DNA from: Lachnospiraceae bacterium
GTDB lineage: Bacteria; Bacillota; Clostridia; Lachnospirales; Lachnospiraceae
Assembly: GCA_014804695.1 (NCBI GenBank)
Contig: JAAUZJ010000019.1
Span: forward strand, 45,554 to 87,423
DNA length: 41,870 bases
Direction: 5' to 3'
Under the pieces are notes generated by a model. The model was not told where the DNA came from, did not search any database, and saw only the letters and a list, made by a program, of their open reading frames with translations. Position numbers and translations under genes: made by a program. Shown here piece after piece: positions 33,668 through 41,459 of the stretch (within the stretch, counting starts at the first letter, position 1; every line of letters starts with the position of its first letter).

Positions 33668-35142
33668 GGATGCCGGAGGCAAAATATTATAAGGATTATA
33701 ATCATAATTATATGATTCTGGAAAGTAAAAATGATGAAGAAGGAGATTCGTATCAGCGCAGAATGTTGGTATCCAATAAAATAGAAGGGATTTTAGGATG
33801 CAGCCTTCGTGATGTTAACGGGGCGGTTTATTTTTATTATGACATAAGTTCTAAGGTATCGTTTGAGAATCTTTATAAGGGTAAGCAGCTTTCTTATGAG
33901 CAGGTTAAGGATTTTTTTATACAACTTAATATGATTTATCAAAATCTGGGTAAATTTTTTATGGATGAGAGAGCATTGTTAGTTAGGCCGGATTGTATTT
34001 ATTATGATCTGACTTCAAGAAAATATTTTGGTTTATATTATCCGATGAATGAAAATAAAATGCAAAGTTCATATGAAGAATTAATGGATTTTCTTCTGGC
34101 TCATATTGATAGCGGAAATCAAAATCTTGTAGATTGCATGTACCGGATTTATGAAATGTCGGAGACGCAAAATTTTTTGCTGGCGGATGCACTGTGTGTC
34201 TTTGACGAGTCAGAAGCCGACACGCCTGATGTACAGGATATTATTGAGGAAGGTCAAATAATGGAAAAGGTTGCAGACGGGGAGAGCGGTGATTTAGAGG
34301 ACATTTATACGCCTATGCATGTGAACAATGAAAATTATTCTAAGGGTTATGATGAGGAGGATGAATATTTATTCTTATCCGAAGAGGTAGAAAAAAACAC
34401 GAAGGTTACAGTCAAACAAGGGAAGGTTAAGTCACAAAAGACTAATGACATACGTTCAAAGAAAAGAGGCAGTGGCAAATATTATGGAATTTTTGCCCTT
34501 ATATCATTTTGCGGAATATGCGGCACAGCCTGGATTTATTTTAATTATAAACTTACGCAGCAGGAACTTATGATGATTGTATGTTGTATGGCGCTTATGG
34601 GTGTGTGTTTTGTATTTTCTCTCATACAGTATTTTCTATTCGGGAAGAAAGTTGAGAAAGCAGAAAAAGAAGAGCATGAATTGCAGCAGGATATTTATGA
34701 TGAATTTAGGGACGAGAAACCGGTTGTATTACAGGATGTGCTGGATAAAAATATAAATTCAAATATAAATATGAATAAGAATTTAAGACAGGAAAAGACA
34801 AAAGAGCGATATGGCGAAACCGTATTTATGGATTTGCGTAAACAGAAGATGGAATACAAATTGTATGCATTGGACAAAAAGAATAAAAAACATATTGAAT
34901 TGACACAATTTCCGTTCACTATCGGAAAGATGGCAGGGTGCGTGGATTGCGTACTGACGGACGATTCTATAAGCAGACTCCATGCAAGGATTGAGAAACA
35001 GGACGAGAAAGTCCTTCTTACAGATATGAATTCAACCAACGGAACCTACAAAAACGGCCTGCGAATGGAGCCAAGCGAAACCGTGGAATTAGAACCGGGG
35101 GATGAGATTCGTTTTGGAAAATTGAATTACTGTTATCGATAA
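33664..35142 (+). CDS. DUF6382-like and FHA domain membrane protein
   Basis: A 492-aa protein. The N-terminal ~170 residues (YYKDYNHNYMILE, LLVRPDCIYYDLTSRKYFGLYYP) look like DUF6382, common in clostridial FHA proteins. An acidic linker and two membrane segments (about 275-330) follow. The C-terminal FHA domain (about 400-492) has DDSISRLHARI and DMNSTNGTYKNG, with the Arg/Ser/Asn residues that bind phosphothreonine. It probably senses a phosphorylated partner and may couple Ser/Thr kinase signalling to pilus function; no kinase gene is in the window. ATG 33664 overlaps the previous stop (ATGA). It is the last gene of the Tad operon. Confidence 0.88.
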   Translation: MRMPEAKYYKDYNHNYMILESKNDEEGDSYQRRMLVSNKIEGILGCSLRDVNGAVYFYYDISSKVSFENLYKGKQLSYEQVKDFFIQLNMIYQNLGKFFMDERALLVRPDCIYYDLTSRKYFGLYYPMNENKMQSSYEELMDFLLAHIDSGNQNLVDCMYRIYEMSETQNFLLADALCVFDESEADTPDVQDIIEEGQIMEKVADGESGDLEDIYTPMHVNNENYSKGYDEEDEYLFLSEEVEKNTKVTVKQGKVKSQKTNDIRSKKRGSGKYYGIFALISFCGICGTAWIYFNYKLTQQELMMIVCCMALMGVCFVFSLIQYFLFGKKVEKAEKEEHELQQDIYDEFRDEKPVVLQDVLDKNINSNINMNKNLRQEKTKERYGETVFMDLRKQKMEYKLYALDKKNKKHIELTQFPFTIGKMAGCVDCVLTDDSISRLHARIEKQDEKVLLTDMNSTNGTYKNGLRMEPSETVELEPGDEIRFGKLNYCYR

Positions 35143-35188
35143 TACGTGAAATTATTTTTAAAAAAATGAATATTTTGACTAAAAGTAA

Positions 35189-35218
35189 TTGACGGAAAAG
35201 AAAAAAGATGCCTATAAT
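35189..35218 (+). promoter_or_regulatory. Promoter of the 57-aa gene
   Basis: TTGACG (35189-35194) and TATAAT (35213-35218) with an 18-base spacer. The leader is about 20 bases, and the ribosome binding site GGAGGG follows at once. Confidence 0.65.
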
Positions 35219-35242
35219 ATCATTAAGATAGGAGGGCTGAAG

Positions 35243-35416
35243 ATGGAGAAAATGGAAACAATGGGAATGACGGATAACCAATGGAAGGACAATTTAAGGG
35301 TACAACTGGAAAATTGGGAAGATGTTGAAGAACTTATACAATCCGGAAAAACAGATGAAGCCTTAAAGAAAATTGAAAAAGTTAAAGCAAGAATCAACAA
35401 AGGATTAGAAGACTGA
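35243..35416 (+). CDS. Small conserved-looking 57-aa helical protein
   Basis: I do not recognise a named family. The start ATG 35243 has GGAGGG 7 bases upstream. The protein is highly charged and predicted to form two helices (QWKDNLRVQLENWEDVEELIQ and TDEALKKIEKVKARINKG, split), like a single TPR-type hairpin. It has its own promoter and terminator, so it is a stand-alone, probably well expressed unit after the Tad operon. A relation to the pilus is only positional. Confidence 0.75.
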   Translation: MEKMETMGMTDNQWKDNLRVQLENWEDVEELIQSGKTDEALKKIEKVKARINKGLED

Positions 35417-35431
35417 GAAAAGAGTAAACAA

Positions 35432-35464
35432 AAAGGGCGGCAGACCAAAAGCCGCCCGTTTCGT
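35432..35464 (+). terminator. Terminator of the 57-aa gene
   Basis: GGGCGGC (35435-35441) and GCCGCCC (35451-35457) form a strong GC stem with a 9-base loop, flanked by AAA and GTTTCGTT. The T-tract is interrupted, but the stem is by far the strongest locally. Confidence 0.7.
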
Positions 35465-35536
35465 TAACATGAGAACATTGACATGATAAAATTAAAATGT
35501 TAATCTCAGAAGTATAGGGAAGGGCATAATATTATC

Positions 35537-36595
35537 ATGGTATTTGAACAATTAGAGCGTTTATTAATAGAACAGGGCTTTGGTAAGGTTGCGTCTAATC
35601 TTCCGGAGTTTTCTTTTTTCTTTCGTGTAGAAAATACCTGTGTGAATGTTTTGTATGTTATTGATTATAAGCAGGGACTTTATATTACACAGGATCAGTA
35701 TTGGCATATTAGAGGAAGGATTCAGGATTTTCTGCAAATAAAAGGACATAATGACATACATATACTCTCCCTGTTAATTTGTGAAGATATAGAGAAGGCA
35801 AAACAGTTTTGTTTAAATGATACGTTCTGCTGGTTAATTGATTCGGTTAGAAATAAATTATTAATATATGAAAATCAAGTACTTGATTTTTATGGAATGA
35901 AGAATATTCTGGAGGAATTCCTATTTGATATATCACAGGCTCCTGTTGAAGAAAACGGAACTTCAGGAGCAGAGAATAGTATACGTGAGAGTTTTCGTAG
36001 TAAATGTATAACAATGCCATGGGTGAATATTATATTGGTAGCGGTCAATGTAATTTTGTTCATTGTATGTACATTTACAGATGATTTGTTATATAATATA
36101 GGTACTTTCGGTGTAATGGATCTGATCGAGAATGGAGAATGGAATCGCATATTTACCAGTATGTTTCTTCATTCGGATATCCAGCATCTTGTCAGCAATA
36201 TGTTGATTTTATATTACATCGGGAATGTAGTAGAGAAAAATATCGGACATTTACCGTATATGGTCATTTATTTTTTATCAGGTTTGGCCGGAAATATTTT
36301 TTCTGCAGGGTACGAATTGTTTACAGAGAATTATATAAGTTCCCTGGGTGCAAGTGGTGCAGTTTTTGGAATAGAGGGCGCAATGCTCATGCTGGCGATT
36401 CTTAATAGGGGTAAAATTACCGAGATAACGGCGGGCAGACTGGCATTTGCAATCGCATTTTCATTGTACTGTGGTTTTACCAGCAGCTACGTCAACAATA
36501 TGGCTCATATCGGAGGCGTATTAATGGGATTTGCCGCAACAGGTATTTTCTGGCTGGTTTTCGGTAATGGAAAAAGGAGAAAATATAACAAATGA
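35537..36595 (+). CDS. Rhomboid family intramembrane serine protease
   Basis: A 352-aa protein with a ~150-residue N-terminal cytoplasmic domain and a six-segment rhomboid core. The catalytic Ser is in SSLGASGAVFG (S about 273) and the catalytic His in NNMAHIGGVLMGF (H about 324); the HSDIQHLVSNMLIL motif supplies the oxyanion-hole His/Asn. The N-terminal domain (LIEQGFGKVASNLPEFSFFFRV, QDFLQIKGHNDIHILSLLICED) has the pattern of a small alpha/beta domain seen in Firmicutes rhomboids. The only purine-rich site is GGGAAGGG, unusually far (14-17 bases) from ATG 35537, so translation may be weak. The substrate is unknown. Confidence 0.9.
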   Translation: MVFEQLERLLIEQGFGKVASNLPEFSFFFRVENTCVNVLYVIDYKQGLYITQDQYWHIRGRIQDFLQIKGHNDIHILSLLICEDIEKAKQFCLNDTFCWLIDSVRNKLLIYENQVLDFYGMKNILEEFLFDISQAPVEENGTSGAENSIRESFRSKCITMPWVNIILVAVNVILFIVCTFTDDLLYNIGTFGVMDLIENGEWNRIFTSMFLHSDIQHLVSNMLILYYIGNVVEKNIGHLPYMVIYFLSGLAGNIFSAGYELFTENYISSLGASGAVFGIEGAMLMLAILNRGKITEITAGRLAFAIAFSLYCGFTSSYVNNMAHIGGVLMGFAATGIFWLVFGNGKRRKYNK

Positions 36596-36631
36596 GATAT
36601 AGTATACTGAAAGAAAGGCGTGGTTATTGTT

Positions 36632-37624
36632 ATGAAGATTAATATTTATTATGGTGGTAGAGGATTAATAGATGACCCGACGCTTTATGTATTGGCCAAA
36701 ATAGAAGAGGTATTGGACGAGCTGCATGTAACTGTAGAAACATTCCGGTTGATGGATCTGAAGAACAGCATTACAACATTACCCCAGACTTTAAAAGATG
36801 CAGATGGTATTATATTAGCAACAACTATAGAGTGGTATGGAATTGGTGGATTTATGCAGCAATTTCTGGATGCATGCTGGCTATATGGCGATAAAGAAAA
36901 AATAAGCAGGATTTATATGTGCCCGATTGTTATGTCAACCACATATGGCGAGCAGGACGGAAAGCTGAATCTGGCAACAGCGTGGGAAATTCTGGGCGGC
37001 CGTCCATGCAGCGGACTTTGTGGCTATATTGAAGATATGAGCATTTTGGAGGGCAATGACGATTATCTGCGTATTATTGAAAAAAAGGCGGAGAATCTCT
37101 ACAGAACTATTAATCAGAAGATGCCTTGTCTTCCGGCAAGTAACCAGGCTGTCAAGCAGAAAATAACAGTTCCGCGAAATATTGATCTGACGCCGCAGGA
37201 GACTGAACAGCTTTCGCAATATGCCTCTGATGACAGTTATGTACAGCGTCAAAAAGCTGACATTCAGGAACTTACCAGCCTGTTCAGGGATATGATGGGA
37301 AATAACGAAAAAGAGAGTAATGCCGGATTTTTAGATGATTTAGAAACACATTTTAGACCCTTGGCAGGATTTAGGGCTAACTATAAGATTGTTATTGAAG
37401 AAGAGTCCAAGCCGATTATTATTGAAGTGGACGGAGCGCATATAAATTGCTTCTATGGAGAAGGCAATAATTTTGATGTGGAAATACAGCTTAGCCAGGA
37501 CTCCATGAAAGAAATTGTTACCGGTATGACCAACTTCCAGCGTTCTTTTATGGCAGGCGATATGAAGATGAAGGGTGATTTTAAAGTCCTTAGGACATTG
37601 GATGAGATTTTTGTATTTGGATAA
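36632..37624 (+). CDS. Flavodoxin-like NAD(P)H oxidoreductase fused to SCP2 domain
   Basis: A 330-aa fusion. The N-terminal ~165 residues are a flavodoxin/NADPH-FMN reductase-like fold (MKINIYYGGRG, ADGIILATTIEWYGIGGFMQQFLDAC, VMSTTYGEQDG). The C-terminal ~105 residues (from LDDLETHFRPLAGFRANYKIVI; NFQRSFMAGDMKMKGDF) match the SCP2 sterol-carrier-like domain that binds lipids. It may act on a hydrophobic substrate; this is inferred. I prefer ATG 36632 because it gives a standard flavodoxin N-terminus; in-frame GTG 36620 immediately follows the AAAGG site. The leader resembles those at 19252 and 38158. Confidence 0.85.
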   Translation: MKINIYYGGRGLIDDPTLYVLAKIEEVLDELHVTVETFRLMDLKNSITTLPQTLKDADGIILATTIEWYGIGGFMQQFLDACWLYGDKEKISRIYMCPIVMSTTYGEQDGKLNLATAWEILGGRPCSGLCGYIEDMSILEGNDDYLRIIEKKAENLYRTINQKMPCLPASNQAVKQKITVPRNIDLTPQETEQLSQYASDDSYVQRQKADIQELTSLFRDMMGNNEKESNAGFLDDLETHFRPLAGFRANYKIVIEEESKPIIIEVDGAHINCFYGEGNNFDVEIQLSQDSMKEIVTGMTNFQRSFMAGDMKMKGDFKVLRTLDEIFVFG

Positions 37625-37675
37625 ATATTGTTTTTAAATAAACTTTTAATGAATTAGGAGAGGAACATAAGTGAT

Positions 37676-38089
37676 ATGAAAGATGACAATTGTATTTTTT
37701 GTAAAATAGCAAATGGTGAGATTCCGTCCAAAACGTTATTTGAGGATGATGCATTTCGTGTGATTTTAGACCTTGGACCGGCGGCTAAAGGACATGCGCT
37801 GATTTTGCCCAAGAACCATTATGCAAATCTATATGAGCTGCCTGAGGAGACCGCATCTAAGGTTATGCTGCTTGCTAAGAAGATGGCTGTACAGATGACG
37901 GATAAACTTAAATGTGATGGATTTAATCTTGTGCAGAATAATGGAGAGGTTGCAGGACAAACGGTATTTCATTTTCATATGCATTTAATTCCGAGATATA
38001 AAAACGATAACCAGACTATAGGATGGAAGCCGGGGGAACCTTCTCAGGAAGAATTAGAAGAAATCCGGGCTCAGATCGTGGGAGAATAG
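37676..38089 (+). CDS. HIT family (HINT-type) nucleotide hydrolase
   Basis: A 137-aa histidine-triad protein that hydrolyses nucleoside phosphoramidates or similar substrates. It shows the N-terminal zinc-type cysteines CIFCKI, then the segments NGEIPSKTLFEDD and GHALILPKNHY, and the catalytic triad HFHMHLIPRY near residue 104. AGGAGAGG lies 12 bases upstream. The stop codon is followed directly, with no spacer, by the hairpin repeat at 38090. Confidence 0.95.
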   Translation: MKDDNCIFCKIANGEIPSKTLFEDDAFRVILDLGPAAKGHALILPKNHYANLYELPEETASKVMLLAKKMAVQMTDKLKCDGFNLVQNNGEVAGQTVFHFHMHLIPRYKNDNQTIGWKPGEPSQEELEEIRAQIVGE

Positions 38090-38157
38090 GGTGAAAAATA
38101 AATTTTTCACCCGCGAGTTTGTGCTTGCGCCCAAACATCGCAGGCTGAGAGAAAGGT
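38090..38157 (+). repeat. Intergenic hairpin repeat, copy 2 (long form)
   Basis: It begins at the base after the HIT gene stop codon. The palindrome (arms GGTGAAAAAT/ATTTTTCACC, 38090-38111) is followed by GCGAGTTTGTGCTTGCGC, then CCCAAACATCGCAGG (38130-38144) and CTGAGAGAAAGG leading into the fumarase gene start. The CCAAACATCGCAGG segment recurs in copy 3. Confidence 0.85.
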
Positions 38158-39018
38158 ATGGTTATTAATATAATTATGCGGGAAATAAATGTTGCAGAAA
38201 TTACGGAAAATATAAAAGAAATGTGTATCGAAGCAAATCATATTCTTACGCAGGATATGGATTTGGCAATGAAAACAGCGGTTGATGCGGAGAAGGCTCC
38301 GCTTGGACGGCAGATTCTATGCCAACTGCAAGACAATCTAAAAATTGCCAAAGAGGATATGATACCTATTTGTCAGGATACCGGAATGGCGGTTGTGTTT
38401 ATGGAAATAGGACAGGATGTTCATTTTATTGGTGGTATTCTGGAAGATGCAGTGAATGAAGGCGTGCGAAGAGGCTATGTTGAGGGCTATCTTAGAAAAT
38501 CTGTTGTAAAAGATCCTATTATCAGAGAAAATACCAAGGATAATACACCGGCCATCATTCATTATGAAATTGTTTCAGGTGACAAAGTAAAGATTACGGT
38601 TGCACCGAAAGGTTTTGGAAGTGAAAACATGAGCAGGGTGTTTATGCTTAAACCAGCCGATGGAATTGACGGTGTCAAAGATGCAATTCTTACAGCAGTT
38701 AAAGATGCCGGTCCTAATGCCTGTCCGCCTATGGTAATCGGTGTAGGTATAGGAGGTACTTTTGAGAAATGTGCTCTTATGGCCAAAAAGGCATTGACCA
38801 GACCGGTCAACGAACGCTCGCAGATTCCTTATATTAAAGAATTAGAAGAAGAAATGTTAGAAAAAATTAATAAAACTGGTATAGGTCCGGGAGGCTTAGG
38901 CGGAACAACAACTGCGCTTGCGGTTAACATTAATACATATCCCACACATATTGCCGGCCTTCCGGTGGGAATTAATATATGTTGCCATGTGAACAGACAT
39001 GCAGTTAGAATAGTGTGA
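38158..39018 (+). CDS. Fumarate hydratase class I, alpha subunit
   Basis: N-terminal half of the oxygen-sensitive 4Fe-4S fumarase (fumarate + H2O to malate), encoded as a separate subunit as in many anaerobes. The three likely cluster cysteines, numbered from M7, are C66 (MIPICQDTG), C183 (PNACPPMVIG) and C269/C270 (GINICCHVNRHA). GIGPGGLGGTTTALAV is also conserved. Start uncertain: ATG 38158 immediately follows GAGAGAAAGGT, whereas family members usually begin like MREINVAEIT (ATG 38176). It is flanked on both sides by copies of the hairpin repeat and followed by the beta subunit. Confidence 0.93.
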   Translation: MVINIIMREINVAEITENIKEMCIEANHILTQDMDLAMKTAVDAEKAPLGRQILCQLQDNLKIAKEDMIPICQDTGMAVVFMEIGQDVHFIGGILEDAVNEGVRRGYVEGYLRKSVVKDPIIRENTKDNTPAIIHYEIVSGDKVKITVAPKGFGSENMSRVFMLKPADGIDGVKDAILTAVKDAGPNACPPMVIGVGIGGTFEKCALMAKKALTRPVNERSQIPYIKELEEEMLEKINKTGIGPGGLGGTTTALAVNINTYPTHIAGLPVGINICCHVNRHAVRIV

Positions 39019-39020
39019 AG

Positions 39021-39107
39021 GGTGAAAAATAAATTTTTCACAGACGAACTTGTTCGTCTTGCGAGTATTTGTGCTTAAGCGCTTTCAGCGCTGCCCAAAC
39101 ATCGCAG
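39021..39107 (+). repeat. Intergenic hairpin repeat, copy 3 (expanded form)
   Basis: It starts 3 bases after the alpha-subunit stop codon. The palindrome (39021-39041) is followed by a second perfect hairpin, AGACGAAC/GTTCGTCT (39042-39059), the common GCGAGT..TTGTGCTT segment, a third hairpin AGCGCT/AGCGCT (39078-39092) and the shared GCCCAAACATCGCAGG ending at 39107. The extra hairpins relative to copy 2 suggest nested insertions. Confidence 0.85.
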
Positions 39108-39125
39108 GTTATGGAGGGGAGTAAA

Positions 39126-39698
39126 ATGGAGCGGCATATCAATGCACCGATGAATACGGAAGACTCTAAAACATTGCGTGCCGGAGATTATGTTTATATA
39201 ACCGGAACAATTTATACGGCAAGGGATGCAGCGCATAAAAGAATGTATGAAGCGCTTGAAAAAGGTGAGTCTCTGCCTTTTGAAATTAAACAGAATATTA
39301 TTTATTATATGGGTCCCTCCCCGGCAAGAGAAGGGCGTCCCATTGGCTCTGCGGGTCCGACTACGGCAAGCCGTATGGATAAGTATACGCCCGAATTATT
39401 GGATTTGGGTATGATCGGAATGATTGGGAAAGGAAAACGTTCTGATGCTGTGAAGGCCGCGATAGTAAGAAACGGTGCGGTATATTTTGCTGCAGTCGGC
39501 GGTGCAGGCGCTTTACTTTCCAAAGCAATTAAATCATCGGAAGTAATTGCCTATGATGATTTGGGAACAGAGGCAATTCGCAGATTGGAAGTAGAAAACT
39601 TTCCTGTTATTGTTGTAATAGATTCAGAAGGAAATAATTTATATGAGACTGCTATTGCAGATTATTTAGATTATAACGAAAAAGCCATTGACAAATAA
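39126..39698 (+). CDS. Fumarate hydratase class I, beta subunit
   Basis: C-terminal half of two-subunit class I fumarase, 190 aa, partner of the upstream alpha subunit. Conserved segments are LRAGDYVYITGTIYTARDAAHKR, YYMGPSPAREGRPIGSAGPTTASRMD (each split here), GMIGKGKRS and AAVGGAGALLSK. ATG 39126 has GGAGGGG 6 bases upstream; upstream in-frame starts lie inside the repeat element and are rejected. The 3' end overlaps the -35 region of the tRNA-Ser promoter. Confidence 0.94.
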   Translation: MERHINAPMNTEDSKTLRAGDYVYITGTIYTARDAAHKRMYEALEKGESLPFEIKQNIIYYMGPSPAREGRPIGSAGPTTASRMDKYTPELLDLGMIGMIGKGKRSDAVKAAIVRNGAVYFAAVGGAGALLSKAIKSSEVIAYDDLGTEAIRRLEVENFPVIVVIDSEGNNLYETAIADYLDYNEKAIDK

Positions 39699-39716
39699 AA
39701 TTCCCTTATGTATAAT
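39688..39716 (+). promoter_or_regulatory. Promoter of tRNA-Ser
   Basis: Perfect TTGACA (39688-39693) and TATAAT (39711-39716) with a 17-base spacer. The -35 overlaps the last codons of the fumarase beta gene. The ~80-base leader contains a palindromic AT tract near 39737-39760. Confidence 0.85.
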
Positions 39717-39802
39717 AACAAATGCGTCATATGGAAAATATATAATATATTATATATATGGCGGTTATAAATTCATATTGGTAGAGGATGAGTTCAGACT
39801 GT

Positions 39803-39890
39803 GGAGAAATACTCAAGAGGCTGAAGAGGCGCCCCTGCTAAGGGTGTAGGTCGTTTGCGCGGCGCGAGGGTTCAAATCCCTCTTTCTCCG
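39803..39890 (+). tRNA. tRNA-Ser (anticodon GCT)
   Basis: An 88-base tRNA with a long variable arm, as expected for serine. Acceptor arms are GGAGAAA and TTTCTCC, the anticodon stem is CGCCC/GGGTG around loop CTGCTAA (anticodon GCT), and the T arm is GAGGG/CCCTC with loop TTCAAAT. The discriminator is G and CCA is not encoded. A TTTTTT run follows directly, and a separate hairpin terminator lies at 39915. Confidence 0.95.
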
Positions 39891-39914
39891 TTTTTTCTAC
39901 CATAAGAATAATTT

Positions 39915-39946
39915 AAAGGTGCGGGCTGATGAGCTGGCACTTTTTT
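39915..39946 (+). terminator. Terminator after tRNA-Ser
   Basis: AAAGGTGC (39915-39922) pairs with GCACTTTT (39937-39944, one G-U), with inner GGCT/AGCT pairing, followed by TTTTTT. Confidence 0.7.
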
Positions 39947-40004
39947 CTTTGGATTAGGGCTGGGAAGGTAAATAAATTATACTTTAATTATGGAGAAAAG
40001 TTTT

Positions 40005-41108
40005 ATGGGTAAGTATGACATTATAAAAATACATGAGCATGGAGAGCTGTCAGAGAAGGCAGCAGAATGGTTTCATCAGAAATGGGGAATTCCCAAAATT
40101 GAATATATTAAAAGTATGGAAGAATGCCTTAGAAAAGAGTCTAAGGTGCCAAAGTGGTATATTGCTATGGACGGCGAGCTGATAATCGCGGGCATAGGAG
40201 TAATTGAGAATGATTTTCATGACCGCAAGGATTTAACGCCAAATGTTTGTGCGGTTTACGTGGAAGAAGAATATCGTAATCAAGGCATTGCAGGAGAATT
40301 GTTAAAATTTGTATGTGATGAATTTGTTGTTATGGGAGTAAATACACTTTATCTCGTGACGGATCATACATCTTTTTATGAAAGATACGGTTGGAAATTT
40401 CTTTGTATGGTTCAAGGAGACGGAGAGGATGAAATGACAAGGATGTATATTCATAAGGCATTAAAGTATGATGTAATTCTTATGGATTTAGACGGTACTC
40501 TTACGGATCCTGGGCTTGGGATAACCAATTCTGTTGCGTATGCTTTGGAAAAAAGAAATATAATGGTTCCGGATAGAACAACCTTATATAAGTTTATCGG
40601 GCCGCCATTGCAGGATTCATTTGAACAGTTTTACGGTTTCTCACAAGATGAGTGTATGGCTGCAATTGAAGATTATAGGGAATATTTCAGTGATAAAGGC
40701 ATATTTGAGAATGAGTTGTATGATGGAATAGAGGAATTATTACAAAGTTTAAAAGCTGCCGGTAAAAAAGTTGTTCTTGCAACATCTAAGCCGGAAGAAT
40801 TTGCAATTAAGATATTAAAGTATTTTAAAATTGACGGTTATTTTGATTTTATTGCCGGAGCGACAATGGATGGAACACGAAGTCAAAAGGTTGATGTGAT
40901 CAGATATGCATTAGAGCAGCTTGGGATTACAGATTTATCGACAACTGTTATGGTAGGAGATAGGAAGTACGACATATCAGGAGCCGTAACTGCAGGGATT
41001 GATTCTATTGGAGTTCTATATGGCTATGGTGATTATCAGGAACTAGAAGCTGCGGGAGCAACTTACATTGCAGAAAAAGTAACGGATATTTTACCATTGA
41101 TTGAGTAA
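40005..41108 (+). CDS. GNAT acetyltransferase-HAD phosphatase fusion
   Basis: A 367-aa two-domain protein. Residues ~1-150 are a GNAT N-acetyltransferase (VCAVYVEEEYRNQGIAGELL, with the acetyl-CoA loop RNQGIA at 91-96; FYERYGWKFL). Residues ~155-367 are a HAD hydrolase of the phosphoglycolate phosphatase type: motif I MDLDGTLTD (D161, D163), motif II LATSK, motif III Lys in RSQK and motif IV VGDRKYD. Both active sites appear intact. ATG 40005 has GGAGA 9 bases upstream; ATG 39990 has no site. No terminator is clear before the rRNA promoters. Substrates are unknown; a repair or detoxification role is possible. Confidence 0.9.
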   Translation: MGKYDIIKIHEHGELSEKAAEWFHQKWGIPKIEYIKSMEECLRKESKVPKWYIAMDGELIIAGIGVIENDFHDRKDLTPNVCAVYVEEEYRNQGIAGELLKFVCDEFVVMGVNTLYLVTDHTSFYERYGWKFLCMVQGDGEDEMTRMYIHKALKYDVILMDLDGTLTDPGLGITNSVAYALEKRNIMVPDRTTLYKFIGPPLQDSFEQFYGFSQDECMAAIEDYREYFSDKGIFENELYDGIEELLQSLKAAGKKVVLATSKPEEFAIKILKYFKIDGYFDFIAGATMDGTRSQKVDVIRYALEQLGITDLSTTVMVGDRKYDISGAVTAGIDSIGVLYGYGDYQELEAAGATYIAEKVTDILPLIE

Positions 41109-41162
41109 ATATTATTTACATATATTTAATTTAGAAAAAAGTCAAATAAATCCATTACCCGC

Positions 41163-41192
41163 TTGACAAAAGCTGGAAATGGATGATACAAT
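41163..41192 (+). promoter_or_regulatory. rRNA operon promoter P1
   Basis: TTGACA (41163-41168) and TACAAT (41187-41192) with an 18-base spacer, about 270 bases upstream of the 16S rRNA. Confidence 0.7.
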
Positions 41193-41255
41193 AAAAACCC
41201 AACTCAAAAGGTGGAAACGAAATTGAAAAAATTTCAAAAAAGTTTTAAAAAGCCC

Positions 41256-41284
41256 TTGACGGTGGAGCGCAGTTATGGTAATAT
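41256..41284 (+). promoter_or_regulatory. rRNA operon promoter P2
   Basis: TTGACG (41256-41261) and TAATAT (41279-41284) with a 17-base spacer; TATACT at 41282 is an alternative -10. Together with P1 this gives the tandem promoters usual for rRNA operons. Confidence 0.65.
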
Positions 41285-41459
41285 ACTAAAGCTGCGTGCT
41301 TGATGGAAAGCACCGCAGGACAATCGTACCTTGACAAACAAACAGTAATGCAACCCTGAAAATTCAAGAGAATTTCAGAAAAGCAAAAGAACGAAAAGCA
41401 ACAAACAGTATAACGGAAACAAGAGAAGCCAAGGTTATCTTGTTGCCGGACTAAACTTT
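41285..41459 (+). other. 16S rRNA leader
   Basis: This transcribed leader has no gene. It contains a hairpin (CTGCGTGCTT with AAGCACCGCAG, about 41292-41318), a CCTTGACAAAC stretch at 41329 that may act like a boxA antitermination site (weak match), and two copies of ACAAACAGTA (41338 and 41401). The 5' half of the RNase III processing stem should lie here, but its partner is beyond the window. Confidence 0.55.

Noticed and set aside
39737..39760. AT palindrome in the tRNA-Ser leader as a regulatory site
   Set aside because: An AT-only palindrome in an AT-rich leader is easily produced by chance and has no distinctive features.
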